DNA of 64,000 nucleotides from CBDDKS01 sp965230335 (lineage in GTDB: Bacteria; Pseudomonadota; Gammaproteobacteria; Enterobacterales; Kangiellaceae). The notes beneath the pieces are model-generated. The model worked only from the letters and a program-made list of their open reading frames with translations, did not search any database and was not told the DNA's origin. The stretch is from positions 2,604,001 to 2,668,000 of the forward strand of contig CBDDKS010000006.1 in the NCBI GenBank assembly GCA_965230335.1. The letters run 5' to 3'. The translations under genes were made by a program, and so were the position numbers. Of this stretch, positions 1-9,581 are shown piece after piece (position 1 is the stretch's first letter; each line of letters starts with the position of its first letter).

Positions 1-18
1 ACCTGTGAGGAGACAATA

Positions 19-1371
19 ATGCAATCTTTAAAACTTAAACTTCAAATCTTTGCTCTTTTGTTGAGTCTTACTGCAAGCAGCATGCTTACGGCTCAATCTT
101 TTAAAAATAAAGTTTTCTTTAATGATAACTCATCCAATTTTGAAGGCGCTGTTTATGCCATGTCGAATAAACTGGATGGTAATACGTTGGTTGGTTATGG
201 TCGAAATGATGATGGTACATTAGATTTTATTGGAGAGTTTGCAACTGGTGGTAAGGGGGGTACTTTTGACGGTGGTGAAGGATTAGATCCCTTGATTTCA
301 GCATATGCTGTTGTATTAACAGACGATAAACGTTTTGTTTTAAGTGTGAATGCAGGTAGTAACAGTGTGAGTGTCATGCGTATTAATGATGACTTTTCCT
401 TAACACTCACTGATCAGCGAAAAGTGGTAGGTGTTGGTCCTAACAGTATTGCTGTTCGCCGGGGATTGGTCGTTGTTTCCAGTATTGATGCAGATGGTGA
501 GTTTGCAGGAGAACCTGATCAAGAAGGTGCTTTGACCACTTTTAGGTTAACCCGCTCAGGACGACTTATTCCATTACGATTTTCAAATCGCTTATTAGGT
601 AATCGTCCATCAGCGGTTCAATTTTCACCAGATGGTCGTTTTCTTGTAGTATCTTCGATTAACGCTGGATCTTCTGCATTAGCGAGTGATAGTCAGGATG
701 AATTAGTGGTTTATCGAGTATTTGGTCGAATTAAATTAAGTCGTAAACCAGTAGGCAGAGCAACATCAACATTACGTGGTAATGCTGAAAACAGAAATTT
801 ACCCAGTGCTATTGGTTTTGAAATTGTACGTGACGGTCGACGTCAATATGTTGTTGTAACAGAAGCGAGAGAATTTCAGGCTGATGGTGCTCCTCCAGCG
901 TTCCCTGCTTTACAAACAGGCTCTGTTTCTACATGGGAGTTAACACGTCGTGGAAGACTTAAGCCGATTAATTTGGATATTCGTGCTGGCGATGGTTTAT
1001 TCGATGGTGAACGTACAGCGTGCTGGATAGAGTTCTCTGAAGATGAAGGTACTTTTTGGGTATCGAATGCATTGGATTCCAGCATCTCTTCATTTTCATT
1101 TGATAGAGGTCGTATTAAGTTAATTGAAAAATTGGCTGCTGTTGGACAGAGACCGGACAACACCACACCACAAGATGCTTTTGCAACTACAGATGGTTGG
1201 ATTGATCTTTGGATCAGTGATGATGGTAAGTATCTGTATCAGTTATTTGGTTTGGATGGCACCATCGGTGTTTTTGAAATCGAAGATGATGGTCGAGGTA
1301 GTGGCTTAACATTGATTCAGGAGGTTTCTGATTTACCGGTAAGAGATACTCAGGGTATTGTTGCTCTATAA
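19..1371 (+). CDS. Secreted beta-propeller (lactonase-like) protein
   Basis: The first ~26 residues form a signal peptide (basic start, then a run of Leu/Ala/Ser ending near 'LTAQS'), so the protein is probably exported. The rest shows repeated beta-propeller-like segments: 'TDDKRFVLSVNAGSNSVSV', 'FSPDGRFLVVSSINAGS' and 'SDDGKYLYQLFGLDGTIGV' each have the (S/T)xDGxxLxV...(N/D)xxxxV pattern of YncE or 6-phosphogluconolactonase-like 7-bladed propellers. A good ribosome site (GGAGA) lies 8-10 bases before the ATG at 19. A strong terminator follows, so it ends a transcription unit; the upstream neighbour is outside the window. No catalytic residues can be assigned, so the lactonase link is structural only. 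Confidence 0.7.
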   Translation: MQSLKLKLQIFALLLSLTASSMLTAQSFKNKVFFNDNSSNFEGAVYAMSNKLDGNTLVGYGRNDDGTLDFIGEFATGGKGGTFDGGEGLDPLISAYAVVLTDDKRFVLSVNAGSNSVSVMRINDDFSLTLTDQRKVVGVGPNSIAVRRGLVVVSSIDADGEFAGEPDQEGALTTFRLTRSGRLIPLRFSNRLLGNRPSAVQFSPDGRFLVVSSINAGSSALASDSQDELVVYRVFGRIKLSRKPVGRATSTLRGNAENRNLPSAIGFEIVRDGRRQYVVVTEAREFQADGAPPAFPALQTGSVSTWELTRRGRLKPINLDIRAGDGLFDGERTACWIEFSEDEGTFWVSNALDSSISSFSFDRGRIKLIEKLAAVGQRPDNTTPQDAFATTDGWIDLWISDDGKYLYQLFGLDGTIGVFEIEDDGRGSGLTLIQEVSDLPVRDTQGIVAL

Positions 1372-1400
1372 AAAATATTGGATAAGACATATTTTTTAGA

Positions 1401-1428
1401 CGCCTATGTCACCATAGGCGTTTTTTTT
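1401..1428 (+). terminator. Rho-independent terminator
   Basis: A perfect 8-bp stem (CGCCTATG / CATAGGCG) with a 4-base loop is followed by eight T residues on the plus strand. It lies 30 bases after the stop of the beta-propeller gene. There is no T-run on the other side, so it serves the plus-strand gene only. Confidence 0.9.
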
Positions 1429-1454
1429 ATGTTAGAGAGTTTTTTATGAGTGTA

Positions 1455-2564
1455 TTATTTTTTAGTTTCCATTTTTAATTCTTTGATTAATCTTAATGAC
1501 CACTTTTTAAATAAATCGGCAGGTGTGGATTGTGGCCCTTTTAAAGTGCTGGAAACTGATGTACTGAATGTATGTTTACAACCTTTGGTACAAGGTGTGT
1601 AGTTAAATACATAAGAGGCAATCAGATCATTGTGTTCTACACTGGTGACTTTAAATTCTATATTAGCGCCAGTAAAGGTGATGGCTTTTTCAGAAACCTG
1701 TTGAACACCATTCTCATCCACATATTCTTTGACAGGATAACTTTGATTTTTAAAACTGACGAGTTCTAAAATAAGATCCGTTTTTGTGAGGTTACCAATC
1801 TTTGAGTAATCCAGGCTTTCCTGATCGAGTACTTTGGCAAATAAAGCGCGATCTCTTACAATGTAACCGGCTTTAGCAAACTCTTTTTCTATCGTATTAT
1901 ATAGATGATTGTTTCTTTGTTTTTGTTCGGATGTCACATTTTTTCCAGAGGAGGGGACACGTAATACAATAGCCAGTTTTTTGGATTTTTTGAGTATGGT
2001 ATTGAGGGATGGTTTGGTAAAAATATCATCCGGTTTTTGTGCGATGGTAAAAGTACCTGTTTTGTAAACAGGTGGGGTATAAGTGCGTTTAGGTGGAGAG
2101 CCACTACCTATAATCGCTAAGGTAAAGGTTGAGAGAGTAAAAATACCAACGAGATGTTTTGTTATCTTTTTCATATGTAGCGTACCGGTGTTTAAAAAGA
2201 AAAGGTAGATAGTGAGGTATAGCAGTAAATCTAAAGGATCAAATGTACCCTGAATAAGAGATGTAGCCTGAAGTATTTCACTTGCAAATGGGAGTGTCAA
2301 TAGCAGGCGATTATAAATGTTAGGGAGGTGATGCTTTTGTAAAAGTCGAAAAGTAAAACATATTGCTATGCACCAAAATGCATCGGCAAGATAATTTTTT
2401 GCAATGATAAAAATAAAAGTATTATCTAATTGAAAAGAAAAATCTTTTTGAATATTTAACCAATCAAACAGCAGGATATTGGGCCGCACCAGCCAATAAC
2501 TGAGCAAACCCAAAGTGAGCAATAAAAAAATACGGGTAATATCAACCAGTAATGTCTTATTCAT
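1455..2564 (-). CDS. Membrane protein: VanZ-like N-terminus fused to periplasmic domain
   Basis: The 369-residue product has about four hydrophobic segments in residues 10-125, and 'GTFDPLDLLLYLTIYLF' there recalls the D-x-x-D segment of VanZ-like proteins. A further hydrophobic stretch follows at about 131-155 (MKKITKHLVG...), which looks like a signal peptide inside the protein. Residues ~175-369 are soluble and carry 'DRALFAKVLDQ' and 'KTDLILELVSF', a pattern seen in CsgG/TolB-N-like periplasmic domains; that match is inferred. The start overlaps the end of the phosphofructokinase gene by 8 bases (ATGAATAA), so the two are translationally coupled. Met131 has no visible ribosome site, which argues for one fused protein rather than two genes. 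Function unknown. Confidence 0.6.
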   Translation of the reverse strand: MNKTLLVDITRIFLLLTLGLLSYWLVRPNILLFDWLNIQKDFSFQLDNTFIFIIAKNYLADAFWCIAICFTFRLLQKHHLPNIYNRLLLTLPFASEILQATSLIQGTFDPLDLLLYLTIYLFFLNTGTLHMKKITKHLVGIFTLSTFTLAIIGSGSPPKRTYTPPVYKTGTFTIAQKPDDIFTKPSLNTILKKSKKLAIVLRVPSSGKNVTSEQKQRNNHLYNTIEKEFAKAGYIVRDRALFAKVLDQESLDYSKIGNLTKTDLILELVSFKNQSYPVKEYVDENGVQQVSEKAITFTGANIEFKVTSVEHNDLIASYVFNYTPCTKGCKHTFSTSVSSTLKGPQSTPADLFKKWSLRLIKELKMETKK

Positions 2565-3876
2565 CCAATTTAAAAGAGCCTTTTAATTTTTTAGGAACAA
2601 GCTGGTTTTTTAAAGTGACATATTGCGGTAATCCGTTTTTAAAAGGTGGATAATCTTCTCCTTCAATCAGTGGGCTTAAATACGTACGGCAAGCCTCAGT
2701 GATATGGAAACCATTACTGGAAATAAATTTGCGGGGCATTTTCTTTTCAACATTGGCTACTTTTTCCAAAGGTGCTTCATCAATAGTCCATTTGTATTTT
2801 TTGTCAGCTTTTCTTTTGATGCTGACCATCACAGCATTTTTTCCTTTTAGCGCGAACTCTACGGCACTTTTACCCACCTGATAAGCCTGTTCAACATCGG
2901 TTGCTGAAGCGATATGTCGAGCGGCTCTTTGCAAATAGTCAGAAACTGCCCAGTGAAATTTATACCCTAATTCCTGTTTGACCATATTGGCAACAACAGG
3001 TGCGACCCCACCCAGTTGTTTGTGACCAAAGGCATCGGTATTACCGGCATCGGCTAAAAAAGTACCATCTTTATAACGGGCACCTTCTGAAACAACGATT
3101 GAACAATAGCCAAATCGCTTCACACAGGAATCAACACGTTTCAAAAATTTACTTTGATTAAAAGCAATTTCAGGAAACAAAATAATATGAGGCGAATCAC
3201 TTTCTTGTTCTGAAGCCAAGCCACCTGCTGCAGCTATCCAGCCTGCGTGACGGCCCATCACTTCTAAAATAAAGACTTTTGTAGAGGTTTTTGCCATAGA
3301 GGCGACATCAAAACCTGCCTCTCGGATAGAGGTCGCTACATATTTAGCGACAGAACCAAAACCAGGGCAACAATCGGTGAAAGGTAAATCATTATCAACG
3401 GTTTTAGGGATATGAATAGCTTGAATGGGATAATCCAATTCTTTTGATAGTTGAGATACTTTGAGACAGGTATCTGCAGAATCGCCACCGCCATTATAAA
3501 AGAAATAACGGATATCATGGGCTTTAAAGACTTCAATAAGGCGCTTATATTCAGCCAGATTATCTTTCAGGCTTTTTAATTTGTAGCGACAAGAGCCAAA
3601 AGCGCCAGAAGGTGTGTGTTTAAGTGCGGCGATATTTTTTTTAGACTCTTTTGATGTATCAATGAGTTCTTCAGTAAGGGCGCCAATAATACCGTTTTTG
3701 CCAGCGTAGACTTTACCTATTTTATCTTTATGCTGTCGAGCTGTTTCAATAACACCACAGGCCGAAGCATTAATCACAGCAGTCACACCGCCTGACTGAG
3801 CGTAAAAAGCATTCCATTTTTTGTTTTTTTTAGCAGTAGTGGATTGTCGGGAGGCAGAAGTTTTGTTTGATGGCAT
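2557..3876 (-). CDS. pfp: Pyrophosphate--fructose 6-phosphate 1-phosphotransferase
   Basis: This cytoplasmic glycolytic enzyme reversibly phosphorylates fructose 6-phosphate. Phosphofructokinase motifs are clear: 'SGGVTAVINAS' near residue 28, 'NGGGDS' at 128-133, 'PKTVDNDLPF' at 157-166 and 'MGRHAGW' at 207-213. The Lys in PKTVDND, where ATP enzymes have Gly (PGTIDND), is the usual mark of the PPi-dependent class. At 439 residues it fits the longer PPi-type enzymes rather than the ~320-residue ATP-PfkA. Residues 1-22 are a Lys/Ser/Thr-rich extension. It is the first gene of a two-gene minus-strand operon with the VanZ-like fusion and is divergent from mpl. Phosphate donor class is inferred from residues only. 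Confidence 0.9.
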   Translation of the reverse strand: MPSNKTSASRQSTTAKKNKKWNAFYAQSGGVTAVINASACGVIETARQHKDKIGKVYAGKNGIIGALTEELIDTSKESKKNIAALKHTPSGAFGSCRYKLKSLKDNLAEYKRLIEVFKAHDIRYFFYNGGGDSADTCLKVSQLSKELDYPIQAIHIPKTVDNDLPFTDCCPGFGSVAKYVATSIREAGFDVASMAKTSTKVFILEVMGRHAGWIAAAGGLASEQESDSPHIILFPEIAFNQSKFLKRVDSCVKRFGYCSIVVSEGARYKDGTFLADAGNTDAFGHKQLGGVAPVVANMVKQELGYKFHWAVSDYLQRAARHIASATDVEQAYQVGKSAVEFALKGKNAVMVSIKRKADKKYKWTIDEAPLEKVANVEKKMPRKFISSNGFHITEACRTYLSPLIEGEDYPPFKNGLPQYVTLKNQLVPKKLKGSFKLDE

Positions 3877-4119
3877 AATGAAAGCGACCTTGTCAGTATG
3901 TGAGATTGTTTGGATTCAAAACAGCTTTACGGCATAATGTATTTATATCCACTGCTTTTTAAGAGACAGTGGCATACTGAATGTATTTTTGTCTCTTTAA
4001 GCAGTTTGAGAATGACCGTATTATCCGTAAAAACGGATGCTCTGCCAAGTTGCATCGTCATACTGTCATAAAAAATTGATAACGATACCCATGATTTTGA
4101 AATTGAATAGGTAGTACTC

Positions 4120-5499
4120 ATGACGCGTCTTCATATATCGGCTATTTGTGGCACCTTTATGGGTGGCATAGCACAAATTGCCAAACAAATGGGCTTCCAG
4201 GTAACAGGTTCTGATAGACACTGTTATCCACCGATGAGTGATCAACTCATTCAGGCAGGCATAGAATTGCAAGAAGGATTTAGTGCAGACAATGTCGCCA
4301 ATTATCCTGATAAAGTCATTATCGGTAATGCCTTATCACGTGGTAACCCTGAAGTTGAGGCGGTACTTAATCTGGGCCTGAATTATCAATCGGGCCCTCA
4401 ATGGTTAGGTGAACAGGTATTAAAAGATAAGTGGGTGGTTTCTATTGCCGGGACTCATGGAAAAACAACAACCGCCAGTATGGTAGCATGGATACTGGAA
4501 GTGAATGGTTTTAATCCGGGGTTTTTAATTGGTGGTGTGCCTGACAACTTTGGTGTTTCTGCTCGTGTTACCGATTCACCTTTTTTTGTGGTGGAAGCCG
4601 ATGAGTATGATACTGCTTTCTTTGATAAGCGCTCCAAGTTTGTTCACTATTATTCTAAAACGGCCGTTTTAAATAATTTAGAATTTGATCATGCTGATAT
4701 CTTCGATAATTTATCAGCGATTGAAACGCAGTTTCATCATTTGGTAAGAACCATTCCCGGACAGGGTTTGATTATTCGTCCACAAGATTCAAAGGCCATT
4801 GACCGTGTTATCGAAAAAGGTTGTTGGACACCTGTACAAACAACACATTCACACGCCTCCGAAATAGAAGAACAACAATCTGCTGATTGGTATGCAGAAA
4901 AACTCAATAAGGATGCCAGCCAGTTTAATCTATTTTACCAAGGGAAACGACAAGGTCTTGTTGAATGGAGATTAATTGGTGATCATAATATGCAGAATGC
5001 ATTGTCAGCCATTGCAGCTGCGCATCATTGTGGGGTTAAAATACCGGATGCCCTATCTGCTTTAAGTTCATTTAAAGGCGTGAAACGACGCATGGAATTA
5101 AAAGCGGATATTCAGGGTGTACGTATTTACGATGATTTTGCACATCACCCCACAGCGATTGCTTTATCCGTTGATGGATTAAGACATCATCTCAGTACTA
5201 ATGAAACATTAGTGGCGGTTGTCGATGTGCGATCCAACACCATGAAAATGGGACATCATAAAGAAACATTAATACCTGCACTGGCAAAAGCCGATCAGAT
5301 TTTTATACATGATCCCCAAGGTATCGATTGGTCAAATACCAATGATAAAGTCAGCATAACACAGGATGTTTCAACCTTGGAAAAACAATTATTGGACATT
5401 GCCAAACCAGGTACTCATTTATTGTTGATGAGCAATGGGGCATTTGGACACATTTATCAACATTTAACAGAGGCCTTGAAAAAGCGCTTCGATAACTAA
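4120..5499 (+). CDS. mpl: UDP-MurNAc:L-Ala-gamma-D-Glu-meso-DAP ligase
   Basis: Mpl recycles murein tripeptide by joining it to UDP-MurNAc in the cytoplasm. The start 'MTRLHISAICGTFMGGIAQIA' is typical of Mpl, with the nucleotide-binding Gly motif. The ATP loop 'GTHGKTTTAS' is at residues 111-120, 'VVEADEYDTAFFDKRSKF' follows in the central Mur ligase domain, and 'DDFAHHPTAI' marks the C-terminal domain. At 459 residues it matches the family. The ATG follows a ~240-base gap shared with the divergent phosphofructokinase gene, and ubiX lies about 60 bases downstream on the same strand. This mpl-ubiX pairing is common in gammaproteobacteria. Confidence 0.95.
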   Translation: MTRLHISAICGTFMGGIAQIAKQMGFQVTGSDRHCYPPMSDQLIQAGIELQEGFSADNVANYPDKVIIGNALSRGNPEVEAVLNLGLNYQSGPQWLGEQVLKDKWVVSIAGTHGKTTTASMVAWILEVNGFNPGFLIGGVPDNFGVSARVTDSPFFVVEADEYDTAFFDKRSKFVHYYSKTAVLNNLEFDHADIFDNLSAIETQFHHLVRTIPGQGLIIRPQDSKAIDRVIEKGCWTPVQTTHSHASEIEEQQSADWYAEKLNKDASQFNLFYQGKRQGLVEWRLIGDHNMQNALSAIAAAHHCGVKIPDALSALSSFKGVKRRMELKADIQGVRIYDDFAHHPTAIALSVDGLRHHLSTNETLVAVVDVRSNTMKMGHHKETLIPALAKADQIFIHDPQGIDWSNTNDKVSITQDVSTLEKQLLDIAKPGTHLLLMSNGAFGHIYQHLTEALKKRFDN

Positions 5500-5560
5500 A
5501 GAGTCGCTAGATAAAGACAGTCACTCAATAAAAGAAAATCATTACATAAAGAGAAGATTT

Positions 5561-6217
5561 GTGAAGACATCCATTACCTTGGCATTAACAGGCGCTTCAG
5601 GCGCTATTTATGGTGTGAACTTGTTAACTGAGTTGCGCAAGCATTATGAACAGGTGTATGTACTATGTTCTGAAGCAGCCCGATTGGTTTTAGCAACAGA
5701 GTTGGATATCGCTTTACCTCAATCAGTAGAAAAAGCCAGAGAAGTGTTGTTGGAATATTGTGACAAACAATATTCAATAGAAAATACTGAAACAGGGCAG
5801 CCTAAGCATTTGGGTGATATTCAGGTAACTGCGCTAAATAATTGGATGTCACCTGTAGCATCGGGCTCTTCCGCACCAAAACAGATGATAGTCTGTCCAT
5901 GCAGTACGGGCACTTTATCCGCCATTGCACAGGGTGCCAGCGATAATTTAATTGAAAGGGCGGCTGATGTTGTGATAAAAGAAAAGGGACGTTTAGTTTT
6001 AGTGCCCAGAGAAACACCCTTATCCAGCATTCATTTACGTAATATGCTCAGTTTGAGTGATTTAGGTTGTACAATATTACCTGCATCACCAGGGTTTTAT
6101 CATCAACCTCAATCTTTACAGGATTGTGTTCACTTTATTGTTGCCAGAATATTAGACCATTTATCCATTGAACATGATTTATGTCATCGTTGGGGATATC
6201 GTCAGGTATCCGATTAA
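5561..6217 (+). CDS. ubiX: Flavin prenyltransferase UbiX
   Basis: UbiX makes the prenylated FMN cofactor that the UbiD decarboxylase needs for ubiquinone synthesis. The N-terminal 'LALTGASGAIYGVNLL' is the flavoprotein nucleotide motif. 'SDNLIERAADVVIKEKGR' and 'LVPRETPLSSIHLRNM' are the conserved UbiX/Pad1 blocks, with the catalytic-region Arg/Glu, and 'ASPGFYHQPQS' closes the active site. The start is GTG at 5561, 8-10 bases after a GAGAAG ribosome site. An insert around residues 80-95 makes it slightly longer than E. coli UbiX. It lies just after mpl and probably shares its transcript. Confidence 0.95.
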   Translation: MKTSITLALTGASGAIYGVNLLTELRKHYEQVYVLCSEAARLVLATELDIALPQSVEKAREVLLEYCDKQYSIENTETGQPKHLGDIQVTALNNWMSPVASGSSAPKQMIVCPCSTGTLSAIAQGASDNLIERAADVVIKEKGRLVLVPRETPLSSIHLRNMLSLSDLGCTILPASPGFYHQPQSLQDCVHFIVARILDHLSIEHDLCHRWGYRQVSD

Positions 6218-6281
6218 ACTTTAATGGTTGAACTTTTTACTGTTCGGAAAACTTAGCGTTAATATTCAGAGGAAAACTGCT

Positions 6282-7061
6282 TTGTCTTTAGAAAGAAAAG
6301 AAAAAATTTGTGCGCTACTTAAGAGTATTGAAACAGGCGATACTTCAGCGGTTTCAGTGGTCAATGAGCATCAATATATTCAACATAATCCTCAGACAAA
6401 AGAAGGGGGTGAAGGACTTGCTGAATTGTTCAAAAGACTTTCCAAGTCTTCTCCCAAGGTAAATATTGTACGTATATTTTCAGATGGAGACTTTGTCTTT
6501 GGACATACAGAGTATGATTTTGGTAGCCCCAAAGTCGGTTTTGAAATATTTCGTTTTGAAGACGAACAAGCCGTAGAACACTGGGATAACATTCAACCCA
6601 GGAAAGGACCTAATGTGTCTGGTCATTCTATGGTTGATGGAGAGCGATTATCAAAAGATGAAGATAAAACTGAGGAAAACCGTACGTTGGTAGAGAAGTT
6701 TATTAATGAAGTATTGCTTGAAGCTCATTTCAATGAACTGCCACAGTATGTATCTGAGTCATATATAGAACATAACCCAGAAGGTCAGGATGGACTGCAA
6801 GCCTTACAGAAAGTATTGTTGTTGTCTAAATCCAATACAGAAACGAATACTCAGTACCTGATATCCAAATACAAAAAGTTACATAGAGTTTTGGCCGATG
6901 GTAATTTTGTACTGACGGTGTGTGAAGGCCAAAAAGGCGAAGCACTTTGTTCACTGTATGATTTGTTTCGGGTTCATCAAGGGAAAATTGTAGAACATTG
7001 GGATACGGTTGAAATCATACCACCGAAAAGTGAGTGGAAAAATCAAAATGGAAAGTTCTGA
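6282..7061 (+). CDS. Tandem SnoaL-like (NTF2-fold) protein
   Basis: The protein consists of two similar NTF2/SnoaL-like domains, about residues 1-125 and 135-255. Each has the pattern 'YI(Q/E)HNP' near its start and 'EHWD' near its end ('AVEHWDNIQ' and 'KIVEHWDTVE'), typical of SnoaL-like predicted cyclases or ester-cyclase-like proteins. I chose the TTG at 6282 because AGAGGA lies 8 bases upstream. The longer reading from TTG 6228 has no ribosome site, although the frame is open. It is convergent with the GGDEF-EAL gene, with only 18 bases between the ends. The substrate is unknown; many members are small-molecule or stress-related proteins. Confidence 0.7.
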   Translation: MSLERKEKICALLKSIETGDTSAVSVVNEHQYIQHNPQTKEGGEGLAELFKRLSKSSPKVNIVRIFSDGDFVFGHTEYDFGSPKVGFEIFRFEDEQAVEHWDNIQPRKGPNVSGHSMVDGERLSKDEDKTEENRTLVEKFINEVLLEAHFNELPQYVSESYIEHNPEGQDGLQALQKVLLLSKSNTETNTQYLISKYKKLHRVLADGNFVLTVCEGQKGEALCSLYDLFRVHQGKIVEHWDTVEIIPPKSEWKNQNGKF

Positions 7062-7079
7062 GTATAAGAATAGTGTTTC

Positions 7080-9368
7080 TTACACCAGATCTTTTTCTTT
7101 AAAAAAGGATTCACAATCCTGTGAGTTCATAGGTGGAGCAATAAGATAACCCTGTATATGTTTGCAGCCTGCTTTTTTTAGAAATTCCAGTTGTTCATAT
7201 GTTTCCACACCTTCAGCGACAACGTTCAAATCCAGATTTTTAGCCAGAGAAATAATCGCATTGGTTATGGCTTCATCGTCCAAGTCGGTAGTGACATCAT
7301 TGACAAATGCTTTATCAATTTTAAGTGTGTCGATAGGTAGTTTTTTAAGATAACTTAGAGAGGAGTAACCAGTTCCAAAATCATCAATGGCTATTTTTAT
7401 TCCCAGATTTTTTATTTTTTCTAATGTGGTAATGGCAATTTCAGGGTCTTCCATAATCATAGTTTCTGTAATTTCAAGCTCCAGCATCTCCGGGGAAAGT
7501 TTTTCTGTGTAGAGTGCGTGAGAAATAATCCGATAGAGATCAGGTTGAGAAAATTGTTTTGCTGAAATATTAATCGAAATAGGAATTTTTTTACCCGATT
7601 GCTCCCATGTTTTCGCCTGATGGCAGGCTGCTTTTAGAACCCATAAACCAATTTCATTTACTAAACCGGATTCTTCAGCAATAGAGATGAACTCTTGAGT
7701 ATTAATGATACCGATTTCTTGATTATGCCATCTTAATAAGGCTTCGAACCCTACGGTTTGATTATTATCCAGGTTGATTTTGGGCTGATATAAAAGTGCC
7801 AGTTCATTCTTTTTAATGGCTTTTGAAAGAAGGTCAAAAATTTTGGTTTTTCTTGAAGCAGAGGCTTGTAAATCTTCATTAAAAAACTGGTGATTATTGC
7901 CGCCTTTCTTTTTGGCATAATGCAAAGCACTTTCTGCATTACGAAATAACATAGAGGGTGTTTTACCATCTTCTGGAAAACAACTGATACCCAGGCTGGC
8001 ACTCACCATGATTTCTTGATGTTCGACAAAAATTGGTTTTTTAAACGTGTCCAAAATAGACTTTGCAACGGTATTAATTTCTTTTCGTCGTCCTCGATAA
8101 GGTAACAGAATAGTAAATTCGTCACCACCAAGGTGAGCAACGGTGGCATTATGAAAACACACTTGTTTTCTGATTTTTAAGGCAATCAATTGTATAAGCG
8201 TATCACCGATACTCAAACCTAAAGTATCATTGACCCGTTTAAAGTTATCAATATCAATACAAATTAAAGCAAAAGAATCATTACGAATTTTTTTATTGGA
8301 CTCCTGAATATGGTTTTGTAATCGCTGGTGGAATAATGTTCTGTTTGGCAGGCCTGTTAAGGTATCATAATTCGCTAGATATACCAGTTTATCTTCGGAA
8401 CGTTTCTTTTCAGTAATATCAGAAAAAATGGCGACAAAAAAACTTTTGTCTTTTTTAAACTGTTGTACCGTTTTGATTTCCATTTTGGTTAATATTTCAT
8501 TGGATTTATGATTAGTTTGCCACAGTTCACCAGACCAATAGCCTTTTTGTCTGATATTTTTCAGTATATCGGTATAAAAAGAATGATTGTGACGGGATGA
8601 AAAGAAATTATGTAAGGGCAATCCCATCACTTCAGTTTCACTACGCCCCATTAATTGGATGAAGGCATCATTCACCAATTGTATTTTAAGATCGGAATCG
8701 GTAATCACAACCACTTCATTCATACTTTGAATAACTTCGGCAGCAAGACGCAGTTCGTTTTCTGTATTTTTACGTTTGGTAATATCTTTGAGGGTACCGG
8801 CGGCTCTTATTGGATTTCTTTCTTTATCCCAGGCGATGACTTTACCGCGATCCAATATCCAGCGCCACTGCCCATTTTTGGCTAGAATTCGATATTCGAT
8901 TTCAAAATCATCCTGTAAACCTGAAAGATGCAGTTCAATCAACTTTTTGACGTCATCAATATCGTCAGGATGGATTAATTGCATCATATGCTCAGTGGTA
9001 CTATTGAATTCGTCCTGAGAGTAACCCAGCATTTCAATGGCACCTTTACGACAGATTTCTCCGCTGGTAATATCCCAATCCCATAAACCATCTCCGCTGG
9101 CCCAAAGTGCAGAATCAAGTTGTTCCTGGGATTTTTGCAGATGGTGAATCGATTTATGATATTGGCTGTGTTTCTTTAAGCTGAATACCAATAAAATAAT
9201 AAATAAAAGACCAAAAAATATCAGAAGATAAGTGTAGGGGGTAGAAAGGCTATTGAGCGCAAAACCATCTGAGGTTGTCGCATGTGCCTGAAGCAGGGTC
9301 TCATTGATGGTAGAAAAATAATGTTTTGGCACATGTTGAAGGTGTAACATAAAAAAGAGGGCAAACAT
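7080..9368 (-). CDS. PAS-PAS-GGDEF-EAL c-di-GMP enzyme, membrane-bound
   Basis: This 762-residue signalling protein has a transmembrane helix around residues 47-65, a PAS/PAC pair (~80-200, 'ASGDGLWDWDITSGE'), a second PAS (~205-325), a GGDEF domain (~335-495) and an EAL domain (~505-755). The cyclase site is intact ('HLGGDEFTIL'). The phosphodiesterase domain is also intact by eye: 'FEALLRWHN', 'DDFGTGYSS' and 'VVAEGVET'. It could therefore make or break c-di-GMP, and the sequence does not say which dominates. The N-terminal ~45 residues are probably periplasmic and very short. It is transcribed divergently from the ABC transporter with ~210 bases between. A PilZ protein and flagellar genes in this window are possible downstream partners, which is inference. 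Confidence 0.93.
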   Translation of the reverse strand: MFALFFMLHLQHVPKHYFSTINETLLQAHATTSDGFALNSLSTPYTYLLIFFGLLFIILLVFSLKKHSQYHKSIHHLQKSQEQLDSALWASGDGLWDWDITSGEICRKGAIEMLGYSQDEFNSTTEHMMQLIHPDDIDDVKKLIELHLSGLQDDFEIEYRILAKNGQWRWILDRGKVIAWDKERNPIRAAGTLKDITKRKNTENELRLAAEVIQSMNEVVVITDSDLKIQLVNDAFIQLMGRSETEVMGLPLHNFFSSRHNHSFYTDILKNIRQKGYWSGELWQTNHKSNEILTKMEIKTVQQFKKDKSFFVAIFSDITEKKRSEDKLVYLANYDTLTGLPNRTLFHQRLQNHIQESNKKIRNDSFALICIDIDNFKRVNDTLGLSIGDTLIQLIALKIRKQVCFHNATVAHLGGDEFTILLPYRGRRKEINTVAKSILDTFKKPIFVEHQEIMVSASLGISCFPEDGKTPSMLFRNAESALHYAKKKGGNNHQFFNEDLQASASRKTKIFDLLSKAIKKNELALLYQPKINLDNNQTVGFEALLRWHNQEIGIINTQEFISIAEESGLVNEIGLWVLKAACHQAKTWEQSGKKIPISINISAKQFSQPDLYRIISHALYTEKLSPEMLELEITETMIMEDPEIAITTLEKIKNLGIKIAIDDFGTGYSSLSYLKKLPIDTLKIDKAFVNDVTTDLDDEAITNAIISLAKNLDLNVVAEGVETYEQLEFLKKAGCKHIQGYLIAPPMNSQDCESFFKEKDLV

Positions 9369-9581
9369 GGTTATCTCGTTATTGTTATTACTTTTGCCAC
9401 ATCATATACTCGCACATGCAAATCAAGACAGTAAAGTATTGAGTGAAGTCGGCGCCTTTTGTTTTAAATCAACACATAGAATAATTGATAGAAGAATGAG
9501 TTTTTTATCTATTATTCAGGCGGACTATAGCATGACGAGTTGAAAAAGTAGACACATTTTTAAATCATTGAAAAAAATTTT

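Noticed and set aside
2172..2174. Separate lipoprotein-like gene starting at Met131 of the VanZ-like fusion
   Set aside because: The segment looks like a signal peptide, but no ribosome site is present and the frame is continuous with the upstream part. It is kept as a fusion, with reservation.
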